DNA of 59,236 nucleotides. Origin: Paenibacillus sp. Soil750. GTDB taxonomy: Bacteria > Bacillota > Bacilli > Paenibacillales > NBRC-103111. This document shows, piece by piece, positions 35,801-42,571 of the stretch (position 1 is the first letter of the stretch; each line of letters opens with the position of its first letter). Made by a program: the position numbers and the translations under genes. The notes under the pieces are model-generated. The model was not told where the DNA came from, did not search any database, and worked only from the letters and a program-made list of their open reading frames with translations. The stretch spans positions 1 to 59,236 of the forward strand of contig NZ_LMSD01000018.1 of assembly GCF_001428045.1 (NCBI RefSeq). The letters run 5' to 3'.

Positions 35801-36401
35801 CAAATCCTAATGAACGAAGCAATACGGTAACTGGAATTTTACGCGTGCGATCAATACGAACATAGATGATATCTTTCGCATCTGTCTCAAGTTCCAGCCA
35901 TGCTCCACGGTTAGGAATCACTGTAGCTGTGTAAGTTTTTTTGCCGTTTTTATCCACTTTCGTGCTATAATAAACACTGGGAGAACGAACGAGCTGGGAG
36001 ACGATTACACGCTCCGCACCGTTAATAATGAACGTTCCCGTATCAGTCATAATAGGGAAATCCCCCATGAACACTTCTTGTTCCTTGACCTCACCGGTTT
36101 CCTTATTAATCAAACGGACTTTGACTCTTAACGGCGCCGCATACGTTACGTCGCGTTCTTTGGACTCATCAACGGAATACTTAGGATCCCCTAAGCTATA
36201 GTCAATGAACTCCAGTACTAGGTTCCCTGTAAAATCCTGAATCGGGGAGATATCCTGAAACATCTCACGAAGTCCCTCTTCCAAAAACCACTCATAGGAT
36301 TTTTGCTGGATTTCAATCAGGTTTGGAATGCCCAGAACCTCATTAATTCGTGCATAAGTCCTGCGTTTACGTCGTCCAAATTGAACAAGATGTCCCGCCA
36401 A
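32862..36401 (-). CDS. rpoB: RNA polymerase beta subunit
   Basis: A 1179-residue subunit. The rifampicin cluster SQFMDQTNPLAELTHKRR has wild-type residues at the classical resistance positions (D, H, R). The start is TTG with GAGGGGTGA about 8 nt upstream; B. subtilis rpoB has the same MxGxLVQ N-terminus. Ends in an acidic tail of about 35 residues. Followed 72 bp later by rpoC. Preceded by a 356-bp region with an internal promoter, inverted repeats and a small open frame. Confidence 0.98.
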   Translation of the reverse strand: MAGHLVQFGRRKRRTYARINEVLGIPNLIEIQQKSYEWFLEEGLREMFQDISPIQDFTGNLVLEFIDYSLGDPKYSVDESKERDVTYAAPLRVKVRLINKETGEVKEQEVFMGDFPIMTDTGTFIINGAERVIVSQLVRSPSVYYSTKVDKNGKKTYTATVIPNRGAWLELETDAKDIIYVRIDRTRKIPVTVLLRSLGFGTDAEILDLLGDNEYIRNTLDKDNTDSTEKALIEIYERLRPGEPPTLDNARSLIVARFFDPKRYDLANVGRYKINKKLHIKNRLFNQRLAETLVDSETGEIIAEAGQLLDRRVLDEILPFIEKGAGYKEFTIPKGVTGADTIPVQCINVYSPTEEGKVVKVISNGVIDKAVKNITPADIISSINYFINLLHGIGNTDDIDHLGNRRLRSVGELLQNQFRIGLSRMERVVRERMSIQDANVITPQALINIRPVIASIKEFFGSSQLSQFMDQTNPLAELTHKRRLSALGPGGLTRERAGMEVRDVHHSHYGRMCPIETPEGPNIGLINSLSTFARINEYGFIEAPYRWVDPKTGLVTDQIAYLTADEEDNYVIAQANAKLTEENKFVEDAIIVRYKDDNLTLPVERVDYMDVSPKQVVSVATALIPFLENDDSNRALMGSNMQRQAVPLLIPKAPLVGTGMEHKVAKDSGVCIVSKFDGIIEKAAANEIWLRRQEMVDGKLVSGNIVKYKLHKFMRSNQGTCINQRPIVKKGQLIKAGDILADGPSTEQGELALGRNVVVAFMTWEGYNYEDAILLSQKLVKEDVYTSIHIEEYESEARDTKLGPEEITRDIPNVGEDALKNLDERGIIRVGAEIGAGDILVGKVTPKGVTELTAEERLLHAIFGEKAREVRDTSLRVPHGTDGIVVDVKVFTRENGDELPPGVNQLVRVYIAQKRKISEGDKMAGRHGNKGVVARILPEEDMPFLPDGTPVEVVLNPLGVPSRMNIGQVLEVHLGMASKYLGIHAATPVFDGAREYDVFDAMEEAGMQRSGKTILYDGRTGESFEREVTVGVMYMIKLAHMVDDKIHARSTGPYSLVTQQPLGGKAQFGGQRFGEMEVWALEAYGAAYTLQEILTVKSDDVVGRVKTYESIVKGENVPEPGVPESFKVLIKELQSLGMDVKILSGDEEEIEMREADDDDEVTSDKLNLNIEGSELGVNE

Positions 36402-36483
36402 CTTTCATTCACCCCTCAACTCTACTCAATAAATAAAAAGAAAGAAGAAAAACTTCGACCGACGTACACTCAGGACGCCTCCG

Positions 36484-36597
36484 TTATTGGAGCCCGTCCG
36501 AATTAAGCGACTGTATGGATGAAGGTTTTTTTCTGTATTCAATAACTTTTTCAAGATTTTCTTCCCATCCTGTTAGAATTTCCCAAAATTCAAACAT
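36484..36597 (-). CDS. possible 37-residue leader ORF upstream of rpoB
   Basis: An ATG-initiated frame in the rpoB 5' UTR would encode a peptide beginning MFEFWEILTGWEENLEKV and ending with TAA 83 bp before rpoB. The predicted peptide is amphipathic and looks protein-like, but there is no ribosome binding site before the ATG and an in-frame stop lies just upstream. It could equally be chance. Reported as a possibility only. Confidence 0.2.
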   Translation of the reverse strand: MFEFWEILTGWEENLEKVIEYRKKPSSIQSLNSDGLQ

Positions 36598-36634
36598 TAT
36601 ACGTTATGGGTTCAAATTCCATGCATAAAGGCTG

Positions 36635-36726
36635 AAAAAAAGACTTGACATTTTTACTAACTAAAGACATGTGTCCCATCTTAATACTGACATTTTTTAA
36701 TAATATCACATTTGAAATGTCAAGTC
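36635..36726 (-). terminator. long-loop terminator or attenuator overlapping the rpoB promoter
   Basis: On the minus strand, GACTTGACATTT (36715-36726) and its exact complement AAATGTCAAGTC (36642-36653) form a 12-bp stem around a 61-nt loop, followed by seven T (36635-36641). Transcripts arriving from the methyltransferase gene would contain both arms. Transcripts begun at the internal promoter would lack the left arm and escape. Confidence 0.5.
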
Positions 36727-36728
36727 AA
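36700..36728 (-). promoter_or_regulatory. rpoBC promoter with palindromic spacer
   Basis: On the minus strand, TTGACT (36723-36728) and TATTAT (36700-36705) are separated by 17 bp. The spacer holds the perfect palindrome ACATTTcAAATGT, a plausible operator. TGACATTT recurs at 36647-36654 and 36688-36695 on the plus strand. The predicted leader to rpoB is about 290 nt. Confidence 0.6.
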
Positions 36729-36757
36729 ACAAATTCCCACGTATATTCACAAGAGAT

Positions 36758-37354
36758 TTACTTCGTCGCTTTAAGAATGCGGTAGCCTTTGTCCTTTGAA
36801 ACCTCAACCACTTCACTATACATGGTTTCCAGCTTCTTCACTGCCGATGGCGCCCCTTGCTTCTTCTGAATTACAACCCATATAGAGCCTCCATCTTTCA
36901 AGCAATCGTAAGCATCCACGAAAATCTTATGGACCGTTTCTTTCCCCGCACGGATCGGCGGATTGGTCAGAACAGCGTCAAACTTCTTATCCTTCACCTT
37001 TTCCAACAGATCACTCTGCAGAATAGTGACATTGGTAATACCATTTCGCCGCGCATTTTCTGCCGAAAGTTCAACTGCTCTTTCATTGATGTCGAGCATT
37101 GTCACATGTCCTTTCGGACACATCACTGCTGCACTCAGCCCCATCGGTCCGTAGCCACAACCCACATCGAGAACACTAGCATCTTCCGATAGTTCCATCG
37201 TTTCTATTAAATGCTTACTTCCATAATCGACACCTTTTTTAGAAAACACACCCGCATCTGTTAAAAACGTATATGTCTTACCACGAAGCATTTCCTGCGT
37301 TGTATGGACATCGCTTTTTACGGTCGGCTTTTGTGTGTAGTAATGCTCTGACAC
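36758..37354 (-). CDS. class I SAM-dependent methyltransferase (YbxB/RsmC-like)
   Basis: A 198-residue enzyme of the MTS (small-subunit rRNA methyltransferase) family: SAM motif VLDVGCGYGPMG (about 60-71) and catalytic NPPIRAGK. Probably an RNA methyltransferase like RsmC; the target is unproven. The longest frame starts at 37393, but GTG 37354 gives MSEHYYTQKPTVKSD, the family N-terminus, with AGGAGGG 9 nt upstream. It lies between rplL and rpoB as in B. subtilis; the rplL terminator precedes it and no strong promoter of its own was seen. Confidence 0.9.
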   Translation of the reverse strand: MSEHYYTQKPTVKSDVHTTQEMLRGKTYTFLTDAGVFSKKGVDYGSKHLIETMELSEDASVLDVGCGYGPMGLSAAVMCPKGHVTMLDINERAVELSAENARRNGITNVTILQSDLLEKVKDKKFDAVLTNPPIRAGKETVHKIFVDAYDCLKDGGSIWVVIQKKQGAPSAVKKLETMYSEVVEVSKDKGYRILKATK

Positions 37355-37492
37355 GTTTGAATTCCCTCCTTTTCTACCTATAGGAAAATCCAATAACCAC
37401 GTGCGTTCCTAAGGCTTTCCTAAGGGTAAAAACTTAGGCACAATAAACAGCAATGCCGTTCATATCCTGTGAACTACCGTATTTAAATGTTG

Positions 37493-37527
37493 AAAAAAAC
37501 CTCTTGAAGTCAAGCTTCAAGAGGTTT
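37493..37527 (-). terminator. terminator of rplJ-rplL
   Basis: A 12-bp perfect stem AACCTCTTGAAG (37498-37509) / CTTCAAGAGGTT (37515-37526) is followed on the minus strand by TTTTTT. It lies 16 bp after the rplL stop. It may allow partial readthrough into the methyltransferase and rpoB. Confidence 0.9.
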
Positions 37528-37542
37528 CCTAAGAAAAAGAAA

Positions 37543-37905
37543 TTACTTAACTTCTACGGAAGCGCCAGCTTCAGTAAGCTTAGCTTTAACAGCGTCTGCT
37601 TCTTCTTGGCTAACTTTTTCTTTAACTGCTTTTGGAGCTCCGTCAACAAGGTCTTTCGCTTCTTTCAGGCCAAGACCTGTGATTTCGCGAACTACTTTGA
37701 TTACGTTGATTTTGGATGCGCCAGCGCTTGTCAAGATAACGTCAAACTCAGTTTGAGCTTCTTCAACTGCTACTGCTGCTACGCCTGCTGCTACTGGAGC
37801 TGCCGCTGTAACGCCAAACTCTTCTTCGATTGCTTTAACCAGGTCGTTCAATTCCAAGATTGTCATGCCTTTGATTGCTTCTAGGATCGTTGCATTTGTG
37901 CTCAT
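37543..37905 (-). CDS. rplL: 50S ribosomal protein L7/L12
   Basis: A 120-residue stalk protein with the N-terminal dimerisation helices, an alanine-rich hinge (about 34-46) and the C-terminal factor-binding domain with KINVIKVVREITGLGLKEAK. TGGAGG precedes ATG. Confidence 0.98.
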   Translation of the reverse strand: MSTNATILEAIKGMTILELNDLVKAIEEEFGVTAAAPVAAGVAAVAVEEAQTEFDVILTSAGASKINVIKVVREITGLGLKEAKDLVDGAPKAVKEKVSQEEADAVKAKLTEAGASVEVK

Positions 37906-37970
37906 GGTTAAACCTCCATTATCATTAATAAATTAGTTTTTTTGTTTGTAAGACAGGTAGAGCGTTAATA

Positions 37971-38480
37971 TTAAGCTTGACCTTCAGCTTCTTTTTTCTC
38001 TGCAACTGCTTTAACAGCAAGAGCAAAGTTACGAACTGGAGCTTGAAGAACGCTAAGCAACATGGAGAGAAGACCATCTCTGGATGGAAGTTCTGCAAGT
38101 GCTTTGATTTCACTGGATCCAACTACGCGACCTTCGACCACGCCAGCTTTCACGCTAAGTTTATCGTTCTTTTTCGCAAATTCAGTCAAGATTTTAGCTG
38201 GAGAGATTACATCGTCTTTGCTGAAAGCAATAGCTGTTGGTCCTGTTAAGAACTCATCCAACCCAGTCAGTTCAGCGTTAGCCGTTGCGCGTCTCGCCAA
38301 AGAGTTCTTGAGAACTGTAAATTCGATACCAGCTTCACGTAAGCTTTTGCGCAGCTGAGTTACTTGAGCTACGTTCAAACCACGGTAATCTGCTACGATT
38401 GTACAACTGCTAGCTTTAAACTTCTCAGTTACTTCAGCTACAGCTTGTTCTTTCTCTGCAAGAATTTTCGCGTTTGCCAT
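37971..38480 (-). CDS. rplJ: 50S ribosomal protein L10
   Basis: A 169-residue stalk base protein that carries L7/L12 dimers and represses its own mRNA. The frame opens at 38492, but ATG 38480 gives MANAKILAEKEQAV with GAGGTG about 5 nt upstream. Ends in an acidic/alanine-rich helix where L12 dimers bind. Confidence 0.97.
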   Translation of the reverse strand: MANAKILAEKEQAVAEVTEKFKASSCTIVADYRGLNVAQVTQLRKSLREAGIEFTVLKNSLARRATANAELTGLDEFLTGPTAIAFSKDDVISPAKILTEFAKKNDKLSVKAGVVEGRVVGSSEIKALAELPSRDGLLSMLLSVLQAPVRNFALAVKAVAEKKEAEGQA

Positions 38481-38713
38481 AGTACACCTCACTTCTTATG
38501 CATTTATCTTTCAAGATCGCAAACAGTAGGAGCATTAGCATTTCTTATCTATGAATAAGAAATGCCTTCGTAGACGCTACGAAGGCATGATGTGTTCACT
38601 TTTTCCCTGATGTACAAAGAAATCGTTATATATATCATAACACCTCGGTAGGAAATTAAGCTGTTCAGCACCTACTGTCTACGGTTTGCATATTCATTTT
38701 TAGGACCTTTGAT
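38481..38713 (-). ncRNA. L10 (rplJ) ribosomal leader with tandem hairpins
   Basis: The 5' UTR contains the motif CCGTAGACAGTAGG and a partner CCTACCGAGG, matching the L10 leader family that binds L10(L12)4 (family from memory, Rfam L10_leader). Downstream lies hairpin 1, ATGCCTTCGTAG/CTACGAAGGCAT (38562-38588). It is followed by hairpin 2, GCATTTCTTAT/ATAAGAAATGC (38538-38565). They share four bases and exclude each other. Hairpin 1 is followed by a short T-rich stretch, so it may act as an attenuator. Confidence 0.75.
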
Positions 38714-38742
38714 AGAGTATCACGCCCAGCAACCGAAGTCAA
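38714..38742 (-). promoter_or_regulatory. rplJL promoter (sigma-A)
   Basis: On the minus strand, TTGACT (38737-38742) and TACTCT (38714-38719) are separated by 17 bp, with TGA before the -10 as an extended element. It starts right after the rplA stop. Confidence 0.7.
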
Positions 38743-38756
38743 CTGGTAGCTTTTAC

Positions 38757-39449
38757 TTATCTGAAGGATGACAGGTTCACACGTACGCTTGGACCCATTG
38801 TGGAGGATACAGCAATGTTCTTAAGGTATACACCTTTAGCCGCTGCTGGTTTCGCACGAACAAGTGCATCAACCAATGCTTTGAAGTTTTCGTTCAACTT
38901 GTCTGCATCGAAAGATACTTTACCAAGTGGAGCATGGATTTGGCCTGCTTTATCAAGACGGTATTCGATTTTACCAGCTTTGATCTCTTGAACAGCTTTG
39001 GTAACGTCGAAAGTAACTGTTCCTGCTTTAGGGTTTGGCATTAAACCTTTACCCCCGAGGATACGACCCAGTTTACCAACTTCGCTCATCATGTCCGGAG
39101 TAGCTACGCAAACATCGAACTCGAACCAACCTTGTTGAATTTTGTTGATCATGTCTGCATCACCAACAAAATCTGCACCAGCTGCTTCAGCCTCTTTTGC
39201 TTTCTCGCCTTTTGCAAATACGAGAACGCGTTTTGTTTTACCAGTACCGTGTGGAAGTACAACAACACCACGAACAGCCTGATCTTGTTTTCTTGGGTCT
39301 ACACCCAGACGAACTGCAACATCTACAGTTTCATCGAATTTAGCAGGAGCTGTTTTCTTAACAAGCTCGATTGCTTCTGACGGATCATACAAAGTTTCAG
39401 CATTTACAAGCTGAGCTACTTCGCGGTATTTTTTACCGTGTTTAGGCAT
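38757..39449 (-). CDS. rplA: 50S ribosomal protein L1
   Basis: A 230-residue L1-stalk protein with GRILGGKGLMPNPKAGTVT and the conserved C-terminal STMGPSVRVN. A longer frame opens at 39554, but ATG 39449 gives MPKHGKKYREVAQLV with AAGGAGG 9 nt upstream. Confidence 0.97.
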   Translation of the reverse strand: MPKHGKKYREVAQLVNAETLYDPSEAIELVKKTAPAKFDETVDVAVRLGVDPRKQDQAVRGVVVLPHGTGKTKRVLVFAKGEKAKEAEAAGADFVGDADMINKIQQGWFEFDVCVATPDMMSEVGKLGRILGGKGLMPNPKAGTVTFDVTKAVQEIKAGKIEYRLDKAGQIHAPLGKVSFDADKLNENFKALVDALVRAKPAAAKGVYLKNIAVSSTMGPSVRVNLSSFR

Positions 39450-39502
39450 AATATTTATCCTCCTTAGTGGTATTAGCGGATAATCCTCCCACCGAGCGAC
39501 CT

Positions 39503-39541
39503 CCATGTTTTCGTAGAAAACACTTCTGTAGGCTTCGAGCT
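39503..39541 (-). repeat. intergenic hairpin repeat, copy C (rplK-rplA gap)
   Basis: On the minus strand, GAAGTGTTTTCTACGAAAAC at 39505-39524 (GTTTTC/GAAAAC hairpin) resembles copies A and B, with an ACAGAAG-type flank in place of ACGAAG. Divergence is higher, so membership is less certain. Confidence 0.35.
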
Positions 39542-39565
39542 TACACAGTCGCATTCCTTGCGGAA

Positions 39566-39991
39566 TTAATCTTCGATGACGATTCCCATGCTGCGAGCAG
39601 TACCCTCAACCATACGCATTGCAGCCTCAACGGATGCAGCATTTAGGTCAGGCATTTTTTGTTCAGCGATTTCGCGAACTTTAGCGCGTTTCACAGTTGC
39701 AACTTTCTTCTTGTTCGGTTCACCTGATCCTTTTTCGATACCAGCAACGACGCGAAGAAGAACTGCAGCCGGAGGCGTTTTAGTGATGAATGTAAAGGAA
39801 CGGTCTTCGAAAACTGTGATTTCAACTGGAATGATTAGACCAACTTGATCAGCAGTACGAGCGTTAAACTCTTTACAGAAAGCCATGATGTTCACACCTG
39901 CTTGACCCAATGCTGGACCGATCGGTGGTGCTGGATTTGCTTTCGCAGCTTGAACTTGTAGCTTCACGATTTTAATAACCTTTTTTGCCAT
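39566..39991 (-). CDS. rplK: 50S ribosomal protein L11
   Basis: A 141-residue GTPase-centre protein with the proline-rich PAPPIGPALGQAGVNIMAFC and the RNA-binding C-terminal domain. The frame opens at 40036, but ATG 39991 gives MAKKVIKIVKLQ with AAGGAGG upstream. N-terminal MAKKV is a known methylation target region. Confidence 0.97.
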   Translation of the reverse strand: MAKKVIKIVKLQVQAAKANPAPPIGPALGQAGVNIMAFCKEFNARTADQVGLIIPVEITVFEDRSFTFITKTPPAAVLLRVVAGIEKGSGEPNKKKVATVKRAKVREIAEQKMPDLNAASVEAAMRMVEGTARSMGIVIED

Positions 39992-40076
39992 GATAGACAC
40001 CTCCTTGCAGTAATATAGGAGTCTTCGACGAATCAAAGCCTCGCTATTCAGGAAACTAATGCGATCCCACTAACGT

Positions 40077-40100
40077 AGGTCTATCCCAAGGAATAGACCT
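40077..40100 (-). other. hairpin in the nusG-rplK gap
   Basis: AGGTCTAT (40077-40084) and ATAGACCT (40093-40100) make an 8-bp perfect stem with an 8-nt loop, not followed by T residues. Possibly part of an rplKA leader or an RNA processing site. Confidence 0.4.
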
Positions 40101-40126
40101 GGTAGACCCTTTTGGTTGTCATGCCC

Positions 40127-40660
40127 TTAGAGTTTTTCCACTTGGTCGAAATCGAGCTCAAGCGGTGTTTCTCTTCCGAACATGTTGACATGTACCTTCA
40201 GTTTACCCTTATCGGCAATAATCTCTTCGACAGAGCCAACAAAGTTTGCAAATGGACCCACCTTGACGCGTACGGTTTCTTTCAGTTCGAAGTCAATTAC
40301 TTCCTTCGGTTCTTCCATTCCCATATGCTTCAGAATCGATTCAACTTCCTCAGGTAATAATGCAGTTGGTTTAGAGCCAGATCCTGTAGAACCTACGAAT
40401 CCAGTTACTCCTGGCGTATTACGTACTACGTACCATGAGTCGTCGGTTTGAATCATTTCCACGAGAACATACCCTGGATAAACTTTACGCATAACGACTT
40501 TTTTCTTGCCGTCTTTGTTTACCAGTTCTTCTTCCATAGGCACAAGCACACGGAAGATCTTGTCCGTCATTTCCATAGACTCAACGCGCTTCTCTAAGTT
40601 GGCTTTCACTTTGTTCTCATACCCTGAATAGGTATGTACGACGTACCATCTTTTTTCCAT
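40127..40660 (-). CDS. nusG: transcription termination/antitermination protein NusG
   Basis: A 177-residue NGN domain (WYVVHTYSGYENKVKANLEK) plus C-terminal KOW domain (VRVKVGPFANFVGSVEEI). Pausing factor that also links polymerase and ribosome. The frame begins with a GTG at 40672, but that codon overlaps the AGGTGA. ATG 40660, about 8 nt downstream of it, gives the usual MEKRWYVVHTYSG. Confidence 0.97.
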   Translation of the reverse strand: MEKRWYVVHTYSGYENKVKANLEKRVESMEMTDKIFRVLVPMEEELVNKDGKKKVVMRKVYPGYVLVEMIQTDDSWYVVRNTPGVTGFVGSTGSGSKPTALLPEEVESILKHMGMEEPKEVIDFELKETVRVKVGPFANFVGSVEEIIADKGKLKVHVNMFGRETPLELDFDQVEKL

Positions 40661-40684
40661 GAATAAATTCACCTATAGTCCTGT

Positions 40685-40897
40685 TTATTTAAAAACAAGG
40701 CGCAGCAACTCAGAAATTCCTAGATCCAGCACAAAAAAATAAATAGCAACAAAAGTTACTGTACCTATAACGACAAGCGTATAAGTAGTCATCTCTTTGC
40801 GACTTGGCCACTTGACCTTTTTGAGTTCTGACCAACTGTCGGTGAAGAAGGAAAAAGTGGATCCGAAGCTTTGTCTCATTCTAGCCAAGAACGCCAC
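40685..40897 (-). CDS. secE: protein translocase subunit SecE
   Basis: A 70-residue single-span membrane protein with the conserved amphipathic ELKKVKWPSRKEMTTYTL followed by one transmembrane helix. Slightly longer N-terminus than the 59-residue B. subtilis protein. GTG start with TTGGAGG about 9 nt upstream. Confidence 0.95.
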   Translation of the reverse strand: MAFLARMRQSFGSTFSFFTDSWSELKKVKWPSRKEMTTYTLVVIGTVTFVAIYFFVLDLGISELLRLVFK

Positions 40898-40916
40898 AAA
40901 CTACACCTCCAAAGAA

Positions 40917-41066
40917 CTACCTAGTCTCGCGATGAGCAGTATGTTCATTGCAAAATTTGCAATATTTCTTCAACTCAATACGGTCGGGATTGTTGCGCTT
41001 ATTTTTAGTGGATGCATAGTTTCTTTGTTTGCAATTTGTGCACGCTAATGTGATGATGACCCGCAT
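40917..41066 (-). CDS. rpmG: 50S ribosomal protein L33, zinc form
   Basis: A 49-residue protein read as MRVIITLACTNCKQRNYAST and onward. Cys9, Cys12, Cys36 and Cys39 bind zinc (C+ form). AGGAGGTG precedes ATG by about 7 nt. It is the usual neighbour of secE and was too short for the longer-ORF criterion. Confidence 0.96.
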   Translation of the reverse strand: MRVIITLACTNCKQRNYASTKNKRNNPDRIELKKYCKFCNEHTAHRETR

Positions 41067-41150
41067 GATGTACACCTCCTACAGACACTTTCTAATTAAA
41101 GCCCTTCTAAGCGCATCAAAAAGAAAGCGACTTTTAGGGCTACCTGAAAC

Positions 41151-41180
41151 ACTTTATCACAACTGTCCCCCGAGTGTCAA
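41151..41180 (-). promoter_or_regulatory. rpmG-secE-nusG promoter (sigma-A)
   Basis: On the minus strand, TTGACA (41175-41180) and TAAAGT (41151-41156) are separated by 18 bp. It lies between the sigH terminator and rpmG. Confidence 0.65.
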
Positions 41181-41250
41181 GGTAGAAGTCTCACAAATGC
41201 AAGAGTATCACCAGTATAGGCTCTCCCGAGGGTTACTAAACATACTAAGA

Positions 41251-41286
41251 AAGAAAAACACCCGTACAGCTCATGCGGCACGGGCA
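41251..41286 (-). terminator. terminator of sigH
   Basis: On the minus strand, GCCCGT...ACGGGT with partial inner pairing is followed by GTTTTTCTTTC. It lies directly after the sigH stop codon. Confidence 0.7.
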
Positions 41287-41289
41287 TTT

Positions 41290-41934
41290 CTATAAATCTC
41301 TGACTTCCAAATACCGCTCAAGCTTACGCTTAACACGTTGGAGAGCATTGTCAATTGACTTCACATGGCGATCGAGATCCACAGCAATTTCTTGATAGGA
41401 TCTGCCATCGAGATAGAGCATAAGCACTCTACGCTCTAAGTCACTTAAAATCTCTCCCATTTTATCTTCAAGTCCCGTAAACTCTTCTTGATTAATAACC
41501 AATTCCTCGGGATCTGTTACCCGGGAGCCGCTAATAACATCGAGCAGTGTACGATCAGAATCTTCATCATAGATGGGCTTATCCAAGGACACGTAGGAAT
41601 TAAGAGGTATATGCTTTTGACGAGTTGCTGTCTTAATCGCCGTGATGATCTGCCGCGTGATACACAGTTCAGCAAAGGCTTTGAATGAAGCAAGCTTGTC
41701 TCCTCGGAAGTCGCGGATAGATTTATATAAACCTATCATGCCTTCCTGCACAATATCTTCTCGGTCTGCACCTATCAAAAAATAAGAACGCGCTTTAGCA
41801 CGAACAAAATTCTTATACTTGTTGATAAGATATTCCAAAGCTTCGCTACTGCCTTCACGGACTGCTTCGACAATGTCTTCATCTGGCTTGAGGTCATAAT
41901 CATACATTCTCAGTTCTTTGAGGTCGACACTCAC
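41290..41934 (-). CDS. sigH: RNA polymerase sigma-H factor
   Basis: A 214-residue sigma-70-family protein controlling transition-state and early sporulation genes. Region 2 contains RSYFLIGADREDIVQEGMIGLYKSI (starting near residue 50), and region 4 has YQEIAVDLDRHVKSIDNALQRVKRK. The frame opens with two TTG codons, but the GTG at 41934 has GGAGGG at about 7 nt and is preferred. Confidence 0.96.
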   Translation of the reverse strand: MSVDLKELRMYDYDLKPDEDIVEAVREGSSEALEYLINKYKNFVRAKARSYFLIGADREDIVQEGMIGLYKSIRDFRGDKLASFKAFAELCITRQIITAIKTATRQKHIPLNSYVSLDKPIYDEDSDRTLLDVISGSRVTDPEELVINQEEFTGLEDKMGEILSDLERRVLMLYLDGRSYQEIAVDLDRHVKSIDNALQRVKRKLERYLEVRDL

Positions 41935-41989
41935 CAACAATCCCTCCGGCCTGCAAGACTACCCAGATTTCACTATAAAAGTTAGGTTA

Positions 41990-42019
41990 AGTATACATGA
42001 TGAAATCTCACACCGTCAA
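41990..42019 (-). promoter_or_regulatory. sigH promoter (sigma-A)
   Basis: On the minus strand, TTGACG (42014-42019) and TATACT (41990-41995) are separated by 18 bp. In B. subtilis sigH is a sigma-A promoter repressed by AbrB; the AT-rich downstream region is compatible but no operator is claimed. Confidence 0.65.
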
Positions 42020-42053
42020 CGGGGAACCCCACCATTTCTAGCATTTGGAGGAT

Positions 42054-42566
42054 TTACTCCCCTCTTCGCCATCGTTCTAACTTCGCTTTCATCTCGTCAC
42101 TCAGCTTGCCTCCGAATGGATTTCGTTTAGTTGTCGTCTCAGTTACTATACGTTCACGAACCTCTTTACGATTCTGTTTAATTTTCACTAGCAATTCTTT
42201 CGCGGGCATGCGGAGCGCTCCCTTACCAAATATGACATGCTGCTCAATCATATCTGACGTCGCCACGAATATTTCCTTGCGCCTTCCCATCAGATTCGTA
42301 ACCAATCGCTCGATTCGCTCATCTGCGGTTTCCTTCTCTTTGGTATAGAGCACAGCTAGTTTATTCTGCACGTATTTCTTGCCCAGTCCAGGTACCATGT
42401 AGGCATCAAAAACTAAATAGACCTTCATACCTGAAAAGGATTGAAATTCTGCAAGCATATGGATCAAACCGTCACGTGCACCTTCAAGATCGGTATCCTT
42501 TAATTTACTCAACTCAGGCCAGGCGCCGATAATGTTGTAGCCATCTACAATTAGGATCTGTTCCAT
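42054..42566 (-). CDS. rae1: ribosome-associated mRNA endonuclease Rae1 (YacP/NYN domain)
   Basis: A 170-residue NYN/PIN-like domain protein. Starts MEQILIVDGYNIIGAWPEL with the catalytic Asp at position 8, later VATSDMIEQ with another acidic residue. B. subtilis Rae1 cleaves mRNA in the ribosomal A site. Begins 5 bp after the rlmB stop with little ribosome binding site, so translation is probably coupled. Confidence 0.88.
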   Translation of the reverse strand: MEQILIVDGYNIIGAWPELSKLKDTDLEGARDGLIHMLAEFQSFSGMKVYLVFDAYMVPGLGKKYVQNKLAVLYTKEKETADERIERLVTNLMGRRKEIFVATSDMIEQHVIFGKGALRMPAKELLVKIKQNRKEVRERIVTETTTKRNPFGGKLSDEMKAKLERWRRGE

Positions 42567-42571
42567 CCCAT

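Noticed and set aside
37419..37438. CCTAAG/CTTAGG hairpin upstream of the methyltransferase gene
   Set aside because: The stem is only 6 bp and no T tract or promoter is associated; likely chance.
41241..41247. Plus-strand CATACTA, sigma-G-type -10
   Set aside because: No -35 at the proper distance and no gene in that direction.
41029..41295. 88-codon plus-strand ORF across rpmG and the sigH terminator
   Set aside because: It runs antisense through rpmG and a terminator and has no ribosome binding site or recognisable sequence.
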